A program made the translations under genes and the position numbers. A stretch of DNA of 18,969 nt from positions 17,495 to 36,463 of the forward strand of contig NW_001915025.1 of the NCBI RefSeq assembly GCF_000208925.1, given 5' to 3'. Source of the stretch: Entamoeba histolytica HM-1:IMSS. Taxonomy: Eukaryota; Evosea; Mastigamoebida; Endamoebidae. Under the pieces are notes generated by a model. The model was not told the DNA's origin and made no database searches. It saw only the letters and a list, made by a program, of their open reading frames with translations. This document shows, piece after piece, positions 8,766 to 17,842 of the stretch; the first letter of the stretch is position 1; each line of letters starts with the position of its first letter.

Positions 8766-10195
8766 ACTTTTTTTGGAGTTGAAGAAGATGAATCGCCATT
8801 TTTTGATTTAAATTTATAAACTCCGAAAACAATTATTATTGCAACAATAAGTAAAAACAATAGTGTCTGCAAAGGAATTGAACTTCTTCTAAAATTAAAT
8901 CCACATGATTCTTTTAGTACTTTCATAGTTTTTTCTACATCACTTTCTTTTTTTTTATTTTCTGTTTCTTCATCATTTTCTGTTTCTATACTTTCTGTAT
9001 CACTATATGTAATTGTACCATCATAATACTCATCTTCATCATTCTTTGGCTTTTTACTTAATGCTCGAATTGATGGAATAGTTCCAGATATCAATGAAAA
9101 AATAAATATCAGCACATACCCTAGAATATTTCCATTATTGTTACATGAATGTCTATTAGCATAATAAAAAGTGATAAAAAATACTATAAGAAACCCTATT
9201 TTGAAAAATACTTCACATACTTGAACTCCTAGCCTACATTCTTCATGTCTTTTTTTACAGAAACATGAAAAACAATAGTCTATAAATCTATTTATTAACG
9301 AGTTTGGTAATACATAAAATATTGCTTTAATACGAATATCTATTTTTTCATCTTCTGATTTACTTGAGCAAGCATTAGTGTTGTAGTACAATTTACATAC
9401 ATAGTCAATTATTGAAATAATAAAAAATATTACTCCAATACATATTAATCCTATCAATAAATAACAATATCCCATATAAGTTAATACACTTGGTTCTCCA
9501 TGTTTTTTCGTTATACTACGTCCAACACCGAAACCAACAATCACACCAACAACTAGAACAATAATCCCAATATGATGAACAAAAATACATTCAAGAATCT
9601 CTTTACAATTTTTAGGGAAACATATTTTGCAAAATTTATTTTCAAACGTTTTTTTTCCATTGTCATTTGATTTTTCATCTCCAGAGAAATACCTATATTT
9701 TTTAGATCTATAATAACGTGTTTTTGGTTCAATGTAATTTGATTTTTCATATCCAAAGAAATACCTATATGATCGGCTTAGATATTCAATTGAAAATAAT
9801 ATGAAATAATAAATGAATGTTATTAATAATGATGATCCATATACTATCACATAAAGATAAGCGAGTATATAATACCAAGGAGTTGTTGAATCAAGTATTA
9901 AATGACCAGTAGAAATAAAGAAAAGAATAAATATCCCAAGAAGTATTACATTTGTAAAGAATAATAATTGGAATTGACAAGCAAGGGAAATAGCCGATTT
10001 TAATGAGATTAAACCTGAACAAATCTGCAAGATAATTTTACCACACTCTTTTTTTGTGTAGTAAGAACAATCTTTTTTCTTTCTTTTTGAAGTTTCTTGA
10101 GATTCTGTCATTTCAATGTTTAGATGTGTCTCTTGTTGTTGAGAGTCTGTCTTTTCTTTTGTTATTACTGTATCTCTGGATTGAGAACTTCCCAT
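8720..10195 (-). CDS. Multi-pass membrane N-terminal part of the lipase gene, myristoylation-type start
   Basis: I prefer the start at 10193-10195, giving MGSSQSRD, a good N-myristoylation motif (Gly2, Ser6); the frame is open upstream to an ATG at 10310-10312. From that upstream Met, about eight hydrophobic segments lie near residues 93-112, 115-136, 146-175, 243-264, 276-302, 368-384, 396-412 and 479-499. The loop at 182-216 holds two copies of YRYF(F/S)G(Y/D)EKSN. An acidic Glu/Asp/Ser-rich loop covers 424-460, and there are many cytoplasm-style Cys pairs. The last membrane segment is followed directly by the lipase domain. The frame runs on past a seven-A run into a short out-of-phase tail (KKVCLKKK...) ending in TGA at 8720-8722, overlapping the lipase frame by 46 bases. 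I infer one protein of about 805 residues. Confidence 0.8.
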   Translation of the reverse strand: MGSSQSRDTVITKEKTDSQQQETHLNIEMTESQETSKRKKKDCSYYTKKECGKIILQICSGLISLKSAISLACQFQLLFFTNVILLGIFILFFISTGHLILDSTTPWYYILAYLYVIVYGSSLLITFIYYFILFSIEYLSRSYRYFFGYEKSNYIEPKTRYYRSKKYRYFSGDEKSNDNGKKTFENKFCKICFPKNCKEILECIFVHHIGIIVLVVGVIVGFGVGRSITKKHGEPSVLTYMGYCYLLIGLICIGVIFFIISIIDYVCKLYYNTNACSSKSEDEKIDIRIKAIFYVLPNSLINRFIDYCFSCFCKKRHEECRLGVQVCEVFFKIGFLIVFFITFYYANRHSCNNNGNILGYVLIFIFSLISGTIPSIRALSKKPKNDEDEYYDGTITYSDTESIETENDEETENKKKESDVEKTMKVLKESCGFNFRRSSIPLQTLLFLLIVAIIIVFGVYKFKSKNGDSSSSTPKKVCLKKKMNIFHSLQE

Positions 10196-11180
10196 TTGAA
10201 TACACTGATTAGTGTTGTAAACCCTTTGAATAAATACCATGTGTTTTTCTATTTTTAGTTTATCATCATTGAGAAAAGTTACAAACGAATTAATTTTTTT
10301 TATTACAACCATTTTCCTATCAACATTATTTCTAAATGCGGTAATATTTTCTTCATTTAGAATCTTTCTTATTATTTATTTTATTCATTCTGTATTATGA
10401 TTTATCATTTTATCAATGAAATATTATTATTAAATAATTTTTTCAAATGTTGTTTAAAAATAACATGAGAAGAATATTAATTATCGAATTGTTTCTATAC
10501 CCCTAAAATGAATCGAAATATAAACAATATTATTTTATAATTATATGAAATTTTAAAGAAATAATATCATATTCAAAATTATGTTTAATTTATTTATAAA
10601 AAAAGAAAGAATAATAAGAAAATGATATAATAACAATCAATCAACAAGAAATAAGAAGAAAAAAAGAGAAAAGAATGAAATTTCAAATACGTAAAATAAA
10701 TGTGAAAATGTAGTTACAATATAAATAATTAACAATACCATCGAATGAACATGAAATAAGAATAAATGGAGTTAAGAAGAATAAAATATAAAAATAAAAG
10801 AAATAAGAAAATCATTAATATTTTCATACAAAGAAAGATAAATAATAATAAAAATAAAACAATGAAAAGATAAAGAATCAAACAAATAAAAAAGGGGTAA
10901 AATAATAAAATAAAGAAAAGGAAATAAGGTAAAAACAATAAAATAAATAACGATAAAATGGAAACAAATACGACAAAAACGAATGATGTTTAATTAAAAA
11001 TAAGAATAAAAACATGAAAAAAAAGAATGTTGGGTAGTGTTTAAATAAAAATAAACATAAAAAAGAATAAAAAAGAAAAAAGAAATTGAAGAAGTTATGA
11101 GTAAATAATAAAATAAGGTAAATGAAAGAAAAGATAAGTGAATATTTAAACATAAAACTAGAACGATATAATCATTAAAT
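10196..11180. other. Divergent intergenic region between lipase and S41 peptidase genes
   Basis: About 985 bp holding both upstream regions. The left third is mixed AT. From about 10590 to 11130 the + strand is strikingly purine-rich (A with G, very little C or T). The open frames there on the minus strand are Phe/Leu/Tyr-rich shadows, not genes. The segment AATATTTAAAC (11141-11151), ending 29 bases before the peptidase ATG, is a plausible core promoter. Confidence 0.5.
11141..11151 (+). promoter_or_regulatory. Possible TATA-like element of the S41 peptidase gene
   Basis: AATATTTAAAC resembles the Entamoeba TATA consensus (GTATTTAAAG/C) and sits about 30 bases before the ATG at 11181. Related TTTAAA words lie upstream of the 366-residue gene (16349-16356) and the 61-residue ORF (15886-15892, minus). 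Such words are common by chance in DNA this AT-rich, so the call is weak. Confidence 0.25.
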
Positions 11181-12403
11181 ATGAATATTGTATTACTTCT
11201 ATTTATTACTCTTTCTTTATCAAAACAGTGTAATGAATATACTAACTCATATGATATAGATACAGTTGATAGTACATTTGAATGTATTGAATCAATTAAA
11301 ACCACAGAGAAAGAAAATACTGAGACTATTGATTGATTGAAATATTATTTAAATGCACATGTATTCAAAGACATATTAAAAAAAATCCACCACAACCATC
11401 ATTTTCAAATAATTATTATGAGAAAGTGGATATTGATTCAGAATTAGATAAAATAAATACACAAACAACAAGTCTGTATGAGTTTTATTCAGAAATAAAA
11501 AATCTTATTATTTCAACAAGAGATTCTCATTTAGGGTTTAATATAGATGATACTCTTAAAAAAACAAATTCAGAACTTGTTTATTTTATTTATTTACTTC
11601 CATTTACAATAAATATTGATAATGATAAGAAAATGTATTTAAAACCACTAAATGAACTTCCTTATACTCGTGTTGTTGTTGATGTACCAGAAGAAATTAT
11701 AAATAATAAAAATGTACCAGTTAAAACAATAAATGGAGAAGATCCATTTAATATTATTCGAGAATTTGGAAAGAAATATTTAGGACTAAAATGTCCACAT
11801 GCACAATTTACAGAAGCAAAATCAGCAATAATGTTTGGATCATTGAATGAAATACCATTAACAAAAGAATATTTAAATACACCAATAACAATTATATGGG
11901 AAAATGGAGAAAGTCTAACAATTAATTATAATATAATGAAATTTAATCCTATGAATCAGAAATTCCAAGAAGTACTTGAAAGAAGTAAAAGAAGAGGAAT
12001 AAGAGATGGAATAAGAATAGAAGATTTTGAAGAAGGAAATGAAAGAAAAAGAATAAAACAAGAAAATGATGAATATAAACCTAATTGTTCTGAATATAAC
12101 GAAGAAATATGTTGTTTAACAACAAGTAACAAAGTAAATACATTGATTGTAAATACTTTTGATGCTATTTCTAATGGGTACTATTTTTTGGATAAATTAA
12201 CTGAATGTGTTGATAAGTTTGATTCAAATGATTATCCAATTCAAGTAATATTCCCAAAAAATGGAGGAGGTTTGGTGCAACTTGCACAAATGATCGAAAA
12301 GGCATTATCACCATATGATGATGTTAATTATATACTTTCAGCAAGAATATCAGAATTTACAGAAGATATAATGAAAAAAAAAATTTGCTGTAAATATGTA
12401 TGA
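11181..12403 (+). CDS. S41-family peptidase, N-terminal half (frame-broken)
   Basis: The ATG at 11181 opens a signal peptide (MNIVLLLFITLSLS), then a short Cys-containing segment (CNEYTNSYD, FECIESI). This frame meets TGA at 11334-11336, continues in phase as LKYYLNAHVFKDIL, and slips at the eight-A run 11378-11385. Adding one A enters the main frame at NPPQPSFSNNYYEKVDI. The region with YEFYSEIKNLIISTRDSHLGF matches the N-terminal part of eukaryotic secreted S41-like proteins. VKTINGEDPFNIIREF is a PDZ-like or linker section, and IQVIFPKNGGGLVQLAQ matches the D.RGNGGG strand-turn of S41 peptidases. The frame ends at a ten-A run (12374-12383), after which the next frame carries the active site. 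It lies divergent to the lipase. Role: an extracellular or surface protease, or an inactive relative. Confidence 0.75.
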
Positions 12404-13256
12404 CCCAAAAACGTGTGAAAGAAGAAGAAGTTACTTAGAACTTATATTTTCTGATTTATTCAAACTTGGAGAATGGTATACAAATCCAAGAATTATTATG
12501 TATGGAGATGTTGAACATAATGTTACACAGCCATCAATTGATGAATTAGAAAAAAAGATATTAATGAAAAAACCAAGAAAACCAACAGAAATAGTAGTTT
12601 ATACCGATTCATATTGTTATTCAGCATGTTCATGGGTAACAAAAGGATTAAAAGAATGGGGAGGAGCTATTCTTGTAGGATTTGATGGTGATCCATATGG
12701 AAAAGATGAAGAATTTGAAGTAGGATTATCACCATCTAATAATATTCGTAGTATTACTGAAATAGATTCAAATAATATTTTTAAACAATATGGATATAAA
12801 TTGGGATTAACTGTTAGAGAAACATGCAGATTTAATTATAATTACAATGAAACAATTCCAAGAGAATTTTTAACAGATATTATAGATGAAAGAGTGAATA
12901 TTTATCAATTCTCAAACGATAATATAAAAGAATTTGAAGAAGAAACAAAGAAAATAGTAGAGAAATATAAAACGAAATGTAATCCAAAGAATAAAAGATT
13001 AGTTAAAAGAGATGAAAAATGTGATGAAGAAATTAATAAAAAGCATTGACATGGAGGATATGAATGTGGAGATAATGGAGAATGGAGTACAAAATGTGTA
13101 TTGGCATATTGTGATGAAGGATATAAATTTGATTATATCAACAACAAATGTATTGAAGACGTTTGTCTTTATCCACCAAATCCAAGCAATGGAACAAGAG
13201 ACATGAGAATAAATCTATTCATTATGATAATTGGAATAATCGCATTAATTCTCTAA
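12396..13256 (+). CDS. S41-family peptidase, catalytic half and Cys-rich anchored tail
   Basis: Removing one A (or adding two) in the run 12374-12383 joins the previous frame to this one without a gap (KKKFAVNMYDPKTCE). The block RKPTEIVVYTDSYCYSACSW (near residues 61-80 of this part) matches the S41 nucleophile motif T-D-x-x-x-x-S-A; Ser76 is the likely nucleophile. WGGAILVGFDG follows. A TGA at 13047-13049 interrupts the frame. The same frame then continues for 68 residues with an EGF-like Cys pattern (HGGYECG, KCVLAYC, NNKCIEDVC) and a hydrophobic end (LFIMIIGIIALIL) immediately before TAA at 13254-13256. A hydrophobic tail at the very end after SNGT suggests a GPI-type anchor. The tail's continuity argues that the TGA is an error, a recent mutation or a read-through codon. 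Confidence 0.75.
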
Positions 13257-13689
13257 TTGAAGAAAGAATAATTTAAAACAACAATTTGGTTTAATAAAAT
13301 AAAGAGAAATAAAAGAAATAGAAGAAGAATAGAATAGAATGCATTTTATGGAAGTGAAATGATACTAAATAGTTTTTGAACAGACACAATAATCATATGT
13401 TATTTTAATAAATAAAAAAGAATGTATGAATATGAGTTTATTTATTATAATAATTTTAATAAAATAAAAATGAATAATGTAGAATATTTCAATGATAATG
13501 TAAATTTAGCAAGTATTAATATTCGAATTTATGAATAATGATCAAATTATACAACTGAATAATGTATAAGAATGTTATAACTATTTATTCATTGTTGTTT
13601 ATTTTATTTCTTTTTATTCAAATTATCATTTATTTGAAACAATAAAATATTAACAAAACTATTAAATTAGTTCAATTTATCATTGTAAC
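13257..13689. other. AT-rich spacer without a gene
   Basis: Downstream region of the peptidase. The first 80 bases are purine-rich on the + strand, then mixed AT. No open frame or RNA gene is recognised. Confidence 0.5.
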
Positions 13690-15170
13690 ATTCTTCAACT
13701 TCTTCTTTTCTTATTGTTTAAATTATAACTTCTTCATTCATTCTTCAATATAATTTTGTACTTTTCTATTTCATATATTTTATGACTAGTTTTATGTTCA
13801 GAAGTAATTCCTGAATTAACAACATATTTATTATCTTCGGTAACAATAATTCCTAAATATTCATTAATATCATTTTTCATCAAATAACCATTCATTTTTC
13901 AACACTATTTTTAAATTTGAGTAAATTGATAAAATTATTTGATACTTCATTAATTTTTATCAATGCACTTGGTTATTTAATTAATTCATTTTATCTGTTA
14001 AATTTTGAGCATCAACAAAACTATTAAAAGAAGAATTGAGTTTGTCTAATTAATCAGGAGTAAGATTAATATATTTTAATCCAAGTTGTGTATTATTTAA
14101 TAAAAGTAATTTTGATGAAGTGTTTTATTTATAATACTTATTTTGTGATTATCATTACAACTTTATTGTAACTTGTTTGATTGTTGATATTAAGTTTTTA
14201 AATAATATATTACATATTTTATTTTAAATCCTTGTGTTAATGAATATCCATTAGTAATTGAAACAGAAATATCTGAGACATTTTCTTCATTCTATGCTAT
14301 TAATTTTCCAATTTCAGTTGATGCACTCACCATAACTTTTTCGTTCATTTTCTATTTTATTTATTTCTATTCTCATCATATCTATTAAATTTTGGTTATT
14401 ATTAGTTTTAATTCCTCTACCATTCCTTTAATTCTTTCGTTTGTAATAATTTGTGTGTCTTCATTTATCCTTTTATTAGTATTTTCATAAAATTCTCTAA
14501 TATTTGAACTTATAATAAATATTGTTTTACATTTTCTATTATCAACAAGAATTTTACATCGACTCATTGTAATTCAAAGAATAGTGCCTGTGTATTTGTT
14601 AAATACAAATGTTAATATTTAATATCAAGTTGGTTTAATCTTTTCCTTTGAATTGTCATTGTTTTTAATTCAAATAATTTGTCACTTAATAATTCTTCTT
14701 CTTTTGTAAGATAATAATTCACTCTGTTAATTACAAAACAAAATTGCATTCTTCTAATTTCATTTACTATGTTTTGAATATCTTTTTCACACTTACATAT
14801 AAAATAAATATTTAAATTATTAAATTTTTCATCTATGTTTTTGTAGGATGACATTGTTTCATAAATAAATGATTCTAATTCTTGATATAATTCTTCATCA
14901 CAATATGTTATATTCAAACTCTTCAAATTGAATCTCTTTTCAATACATATAGCACATATTTTACATGATAGTATTTCACTTCCGTATTTTTCAATTGATT
15001 CTTTTGTTTTATATTTGATTTGTTATTTTAAAGATTCAATTTGAATATTCTTGTAAACCTTGAGATACTAAAGTTTCAAAAATACAACCAGACAAAATTC
15101 TGACTGTTTGGTATTATCCATTCACTGGAAGTCAACTAATAAGAAAACTTTTTAACATTCCCTTTAATCA
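13690..15170 (-). pseudogene. Decayed protein-coding gene of unknown family
   Basis: Readable blocks on the minus strand share an order but sit in different frames. They are KESIEKYGSEILSCKICAIC leading into the open stretch 14612-14926 (SLNITYCDEELYQELESF...), then 14385-14567 (MSRCKILVDNRKCKTIFII), then SASTEIGKLIA and VSDISVSITNGYSLTQGFK (about 14220-14340), and finally NEYLGIIVTEDNKYVV with HKIYEIEKYK (about 13760-13880). Slips join several of them, again mostly short of one A. In-frame TGA occurs at 14574-14576, together with a TAG after KLIA and several TAA. CKICAIC could be part of a metal-binding or Cys-rich element. I do not recognise the family. The number of mixed breaks suggests true decay rather than sequence error alone. 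Confidence 0.45.
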
Positions 15171-15667
15171 ATACTCTCCTTTCTTTTAAATTTGTTTGAA
15201 AATCTTGTTTTCTTTTTAATTTGTGTTATTCACACTTATTGTATTTAATACTTCTTTCTTGTTTTATTTACCCTTTTATTATTTTACATATATTTGAAAG
15301 TTTATTCATATTTTATTTTCATCACGTTATTATTATTATTTTAAAATGGAAATAACTGAATAAAATGCGATGAATATTTTATTTAGTTACTATTACACAA
15401 ATCATAATGTGTAATAGCTTATTTATAAATTACATGATAAACATCATTCGATATTAAATTTATTTATCTTTTCATTCTTTTGTTTTAATATTTAATGGTG
15501 AAGTTGAGAAATGAAATAAAATATAAAATGGAATAAATAAAATAATCGAATGAGGAGATAGATTATTCATTATAAATTAATAATTTTTATATAAGAAAAA
15601 GAAAATAGAAAAGAATCTGAAAATAAGAAAGAATAAAATAAAAAGTTAAAAGAAAATTAGAAAATAA
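15171..15667. other. AT-rich spacer without a gene
   Basis: The pyrimidine-rich left part (15171-15330) may be the upstream region of the decayed gene. The right part (15480-15667) is purine-rich on the + strand. Nothing coding is seen. Confidence 0.5.
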
Positions 15668-15853
15668 TTAGAGTTTCTCGTAAGTGAAGGAGTTTATCTG
15701 CCAATCCTGTTGATGAACATGTAAAGTTCTTCCTTCTCTAATACATTCATCAATAAGTTTATGACAAAAAGGTCTTCCTTGTGGACAATTTCTTTGTTCA
15801 ACCAATCCATGTTCTCCTTCAAGATTTGAACCTTTGACATACCAATCTCCCAT
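15668..15853 (-). CDS. Small 61-residue ORF, unknown function
   Basis: The ORF runs from ATG at 15851-15853 to TAA at 15668-15670. Its translation has a balanced composition unlike the Asn/Lys/Ile-rich neighbours: three Cys, three His, two Trp and several Gly (MGDWYVKGSNLEGEHGLVEQ, NCPQGRPFCHKLIDECIREG, LHVHQQDWQINSF). Its base composition is also less AT-rich than the flanks, which points to selection on protein. GTTTAAA at 15886-15892 (TTTAAAC when read on the coding strand) lies about 33 bases upstream. It may be a complete microprotein, a remaining exon or a fragment of a transferred gene. I see no signal peptide or membrane segment. A GGTATGT within the fifth codon region looks like a splice donor, but no acceptor is evident. 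Confidence 0.5.
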   Translation of the reverse strand: MGDWYVKGSNLEGEHGLVEQRNCPQGRPFCHKLIDECIREGRTLHVHQQDWQINSFTYEKL

Positions 15854-16404
15854 ATTTATTAATGAAGTAATGAAAATAAGATTTTGTTTAAATAGAGAAA
15901 TGGAATAAAGAAAAAATATGAATGATGTTTAAATAATCTAAAATATAATAAAATTAAATAAATAAAATAGAATGAATAAACGTAATTATGAATAATTTAT
16001 ATAGTTTTTAATATATTTCTATTTCATACATAAAGGATAAATAATTATTTAAACAATAATACATTCCATTTAGTCATTTTTCTATTTTACATTGCTGTTA
16101 TTTATTTTTATTATTTGAAATAAAAGTATTCAAAGAAGTGACAATATAATGATATGTAATTTTAAATTGATGATAAAAATAACATAACAAAAACATAAAT
16201 AAAATAACAATAGATTTATAATAATATTTAAAAAGAAATAATAGAAAATAATTCTAATTACTTTAATATATTTATTTCAAATAATGTATATTTCCATAAC
16301 AACAATTAAATTCCGGATTACATTTGAACTAACTATTGATAAATCCTGTTTAAAACTAATATAAAAAGAAAATTCTAAACTTGAAAATAACATTAGATTA
16401 AAAA
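15854..16404. other. Intergenic region upstream of the 366-residue secreted protein
   Basis: About 550 bp between divergent ORFs. TTTGAACT at 16323-16330 resembles the GAAC core element of Entamoeba promoters. CTGTTTAAAAC at 16346-16356 resembles its TATA element, about 49 bases before the ATG. Both are short matches in AT-rich DNA and remain suggestive only. Confidence 0.3.
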
Positions 16405-17505
16405 ATGATTATATCATTACTATTTATAACAATTCTTGTTGTATATTCACGTCCTATAAAACCACAACGTTTAGGTGATGGATTTATTCAAAGAGGAAAT
16501 CATTATGAATATGGAACTAACAATAAATTGAAAGGTGATAATGGTGAAACAGAATTACAATATTCTGTTGATATAAAACCAAATGTTCATTCATTTGATT
16601 TTGATGAATCAATAGAAAGTGTTGAATGTCAAGGAGATGATTTGATTGTTTCAACAAACAATAAATATATTGAAACATGGAGTAATAATTCACTTGTTAC
16701 AGGGTCTAATGAAATGTGGAAAACTTCATGTACATTAAATAGAAGAGTAAAGAATATTGAATTAATGTATGAAAAAGATGGATTATATTATTATTTACTT
16801 AGAACAGAGAAAGCATTATTTAATGAATATTTTAATGAAGCAAAATTAATTTATAATCCAAAGAATAATGAAGGATATAATAAAGAAAATAAAATAAAAG
16901 GATTTAGAAAAGTACATTTCAAAGAAGAAAGTAATATTGATGCATCAACAGTTAAAATAAGTTCAATTCCAACAGAAGTAGTACAAAGAAGTGAATATAT
17001 AGAAGTGAAAACAACAGAAAAAACATTGCCATTCAATATTGAAACACCAATTGGTGTTATAAATGTTGTACATGATGATTATTATTGTATAAGTTATAGT
17101 CTTATTAAAGGAAGTGAAGATATTGAAGGGGAGATGATCTTTGAGGTTTATCCTAATGAAAAACCAATAACAAATATAAAGTTTATAAATTCATTCATAA
17201 ATTTTTTTAAAAACATATTTGAACGACATAAAACATATACCGTCAAAGATAATAAATATTCAGTTGGTGAAATATATACTAAGTGTATTAAAATAGATAA
17301 TACATATAAAGAAAATAAAAGTTACACAGTTAAAATGAAGATGGAAGGATATAAAGAAAAAGAAGGACCAATGTTTTATGTTGAGAAAGATGAATCTCTT
17401 ATTGTAACAACACCCATAGAAGGAGAATTTATAGATTATACAAAAACAAAAGAGATTTTAGTTAAATGGGAATACACAAATGCGGCAACGAAAAAAAGCA
17501 AATAA
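16405..17505 (+). CDS. Secreted 366-residue protein, unknown function
   Basis: The ATG is followed by a clear signal peptide (MIISLLFITILVVYS, cleavage near residue 15-17). The mature part looks beta-rich: SVDIKPNVHSFDFDESIESV (54-73), then ECQGDDLIVS and ETWSNNSLVTG with Cys74 and Cys109. This opening, with the strand pattern that follows, is reminiscent of fungal secreted beta-sandwich proteins (DUF7223-like); I put this forward only as a weak resemblance. Sequons occur at Asn94 and Asn304. The end, VTTPIEGEFIDYTKTKEILV plus KWEYT (334-358), recalls the start of a Kre9/KNH-type beta domain. The ORF ends in TAA at 17503-17505. Adding one A to the seven-A run 17491-17497 would replace the last residues with a Lys/Glu-rich tail, so the annotated C-terminus is uncertain. 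Confidence 0.8.
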   Translation: MIISLLFITILVVYSRPIKPQRLGDGFIQRGNHYEYGTNNKLKGDNGETELQYSVDIKPNVHSFDFDESIESVECQGDDLIVSTNNKYIETWSNNSLVTGSNEMWKTSCTLNRRVKNIELMYEKDGLYYYLLRTEKALFNEYFNEAKLIYNPKNNEGYNKENKIKGFRKVHFKEESNIDASTVKISSIPTEVVQRSEYIEVKTTEKTLPFNIETPIGVINVVHDDYYCISYSLIKGSEDIEGEMIFEVYPNEKPITNIKFINSFINFFKNIFERHKTYTVKDNKYSVGEIYTKCIKIDNTYKENKSYTVKMKMEGYKEKEGPMFYVEKDESLIVTTPIEGEFIDYTKTKEILVKWEYTNAATKKSK

Positions 17506-17656
17506 TTGAAAAAGAAGAGAATGAATGATATAAAAGAATAAAAAGAAAGTAAAAAGTAGAATATGATGAAGAAAGAATAAAAGTAGAAAGGAGAGAATAT
17601 AAAAAGAAAGAAGATAAAGTGTAATAAAACAAAAGAGATGATAAAAGAAGAAAAGA
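17506..17656 (+). other. Purine-rich stretch after the secreted-protein gene
   Basis: About 150 bases of almost pure A and G with few T and hardly any C. In one frame it reads as a Lys/Glu-rich peptide (QIIEKEENE, then VEYDEERIKVERREYKKKED) broken by TGA and TAA codons. It may be a decayed charged C-terminal tail of the preceding gene or a compositional tract. Confidence 0.4.
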
Positions 17657-17842
17657 ATGAAAAAAATAAAGGATGCAAATTTTATTGAAACAAATAAAAA
17701 AAGCGCAAAATTTAATGATGCAAAATTTAATGATGCAAAATATTTAGCAACATATTTTATTGATGCAAAATATTTTGAAATAAAAATAAATCATCATTTG
17801 ATATTATTATTATATTTGATAATAAATTATAGTATGTATTAA
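17657..17842 (+). CDS. Short ORF with pentapeptide-like repeats
   Basis: A 61-codon ORF whose middle part consists of seven five-residue units: ANFIE, TNKKS, AKFND, AKFND, AKYLA, TYFID and AKYFE. Five units start with Ala and six have Phe or Tyr in the third position, which is the pattern of pentapeptide-repeat proteins (A-x-F/L-x-x), whose repeats form a right-handed quadrilateral beta helix. The end is hydrophobic (LILLLYLIINYSMY) and AT-driven. Seven repeats are far fewer than in typical members (tens), so this is probably a fragment or a chance expansion of a 15-base repeat. Confidence 0.35.
   Translation: MKKIKDANFIETNKKSAKFNDAKFNDAKYLATYFIDAKYFEIKINHHLILLLYLIINYSMY
17675..17779 (+). 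repeat. 15-bp tandem repeat, seven units
   Basis: The unit GCAAAATTTAATGAT occurs perfectly at 17705-17719 and 17720-17734, with diverged units in the same 15-base register from 17675 to 17779 (for example GCAAATTTTATTGAA and GCAAAATATTTTGAA). The register keeps one reading frame open and yields a five-residue periodicity. Confidence 0.8.

Noticed and set aside
10729..11305. Overlapping minus-strand ORFs of 69, 91 and 103 residues
   Set aside because: Shadows of the purine-rich intergenic tract and of the S41 signal-peptide region; composition dominated by Phe, Leu and Tyr.
15830..15853. GTATGT splice donor near the start of the 61-residue ORF
   Set aside because: No matching branch point and acceptor that would join it to another open frame; the ORF is open through the site.
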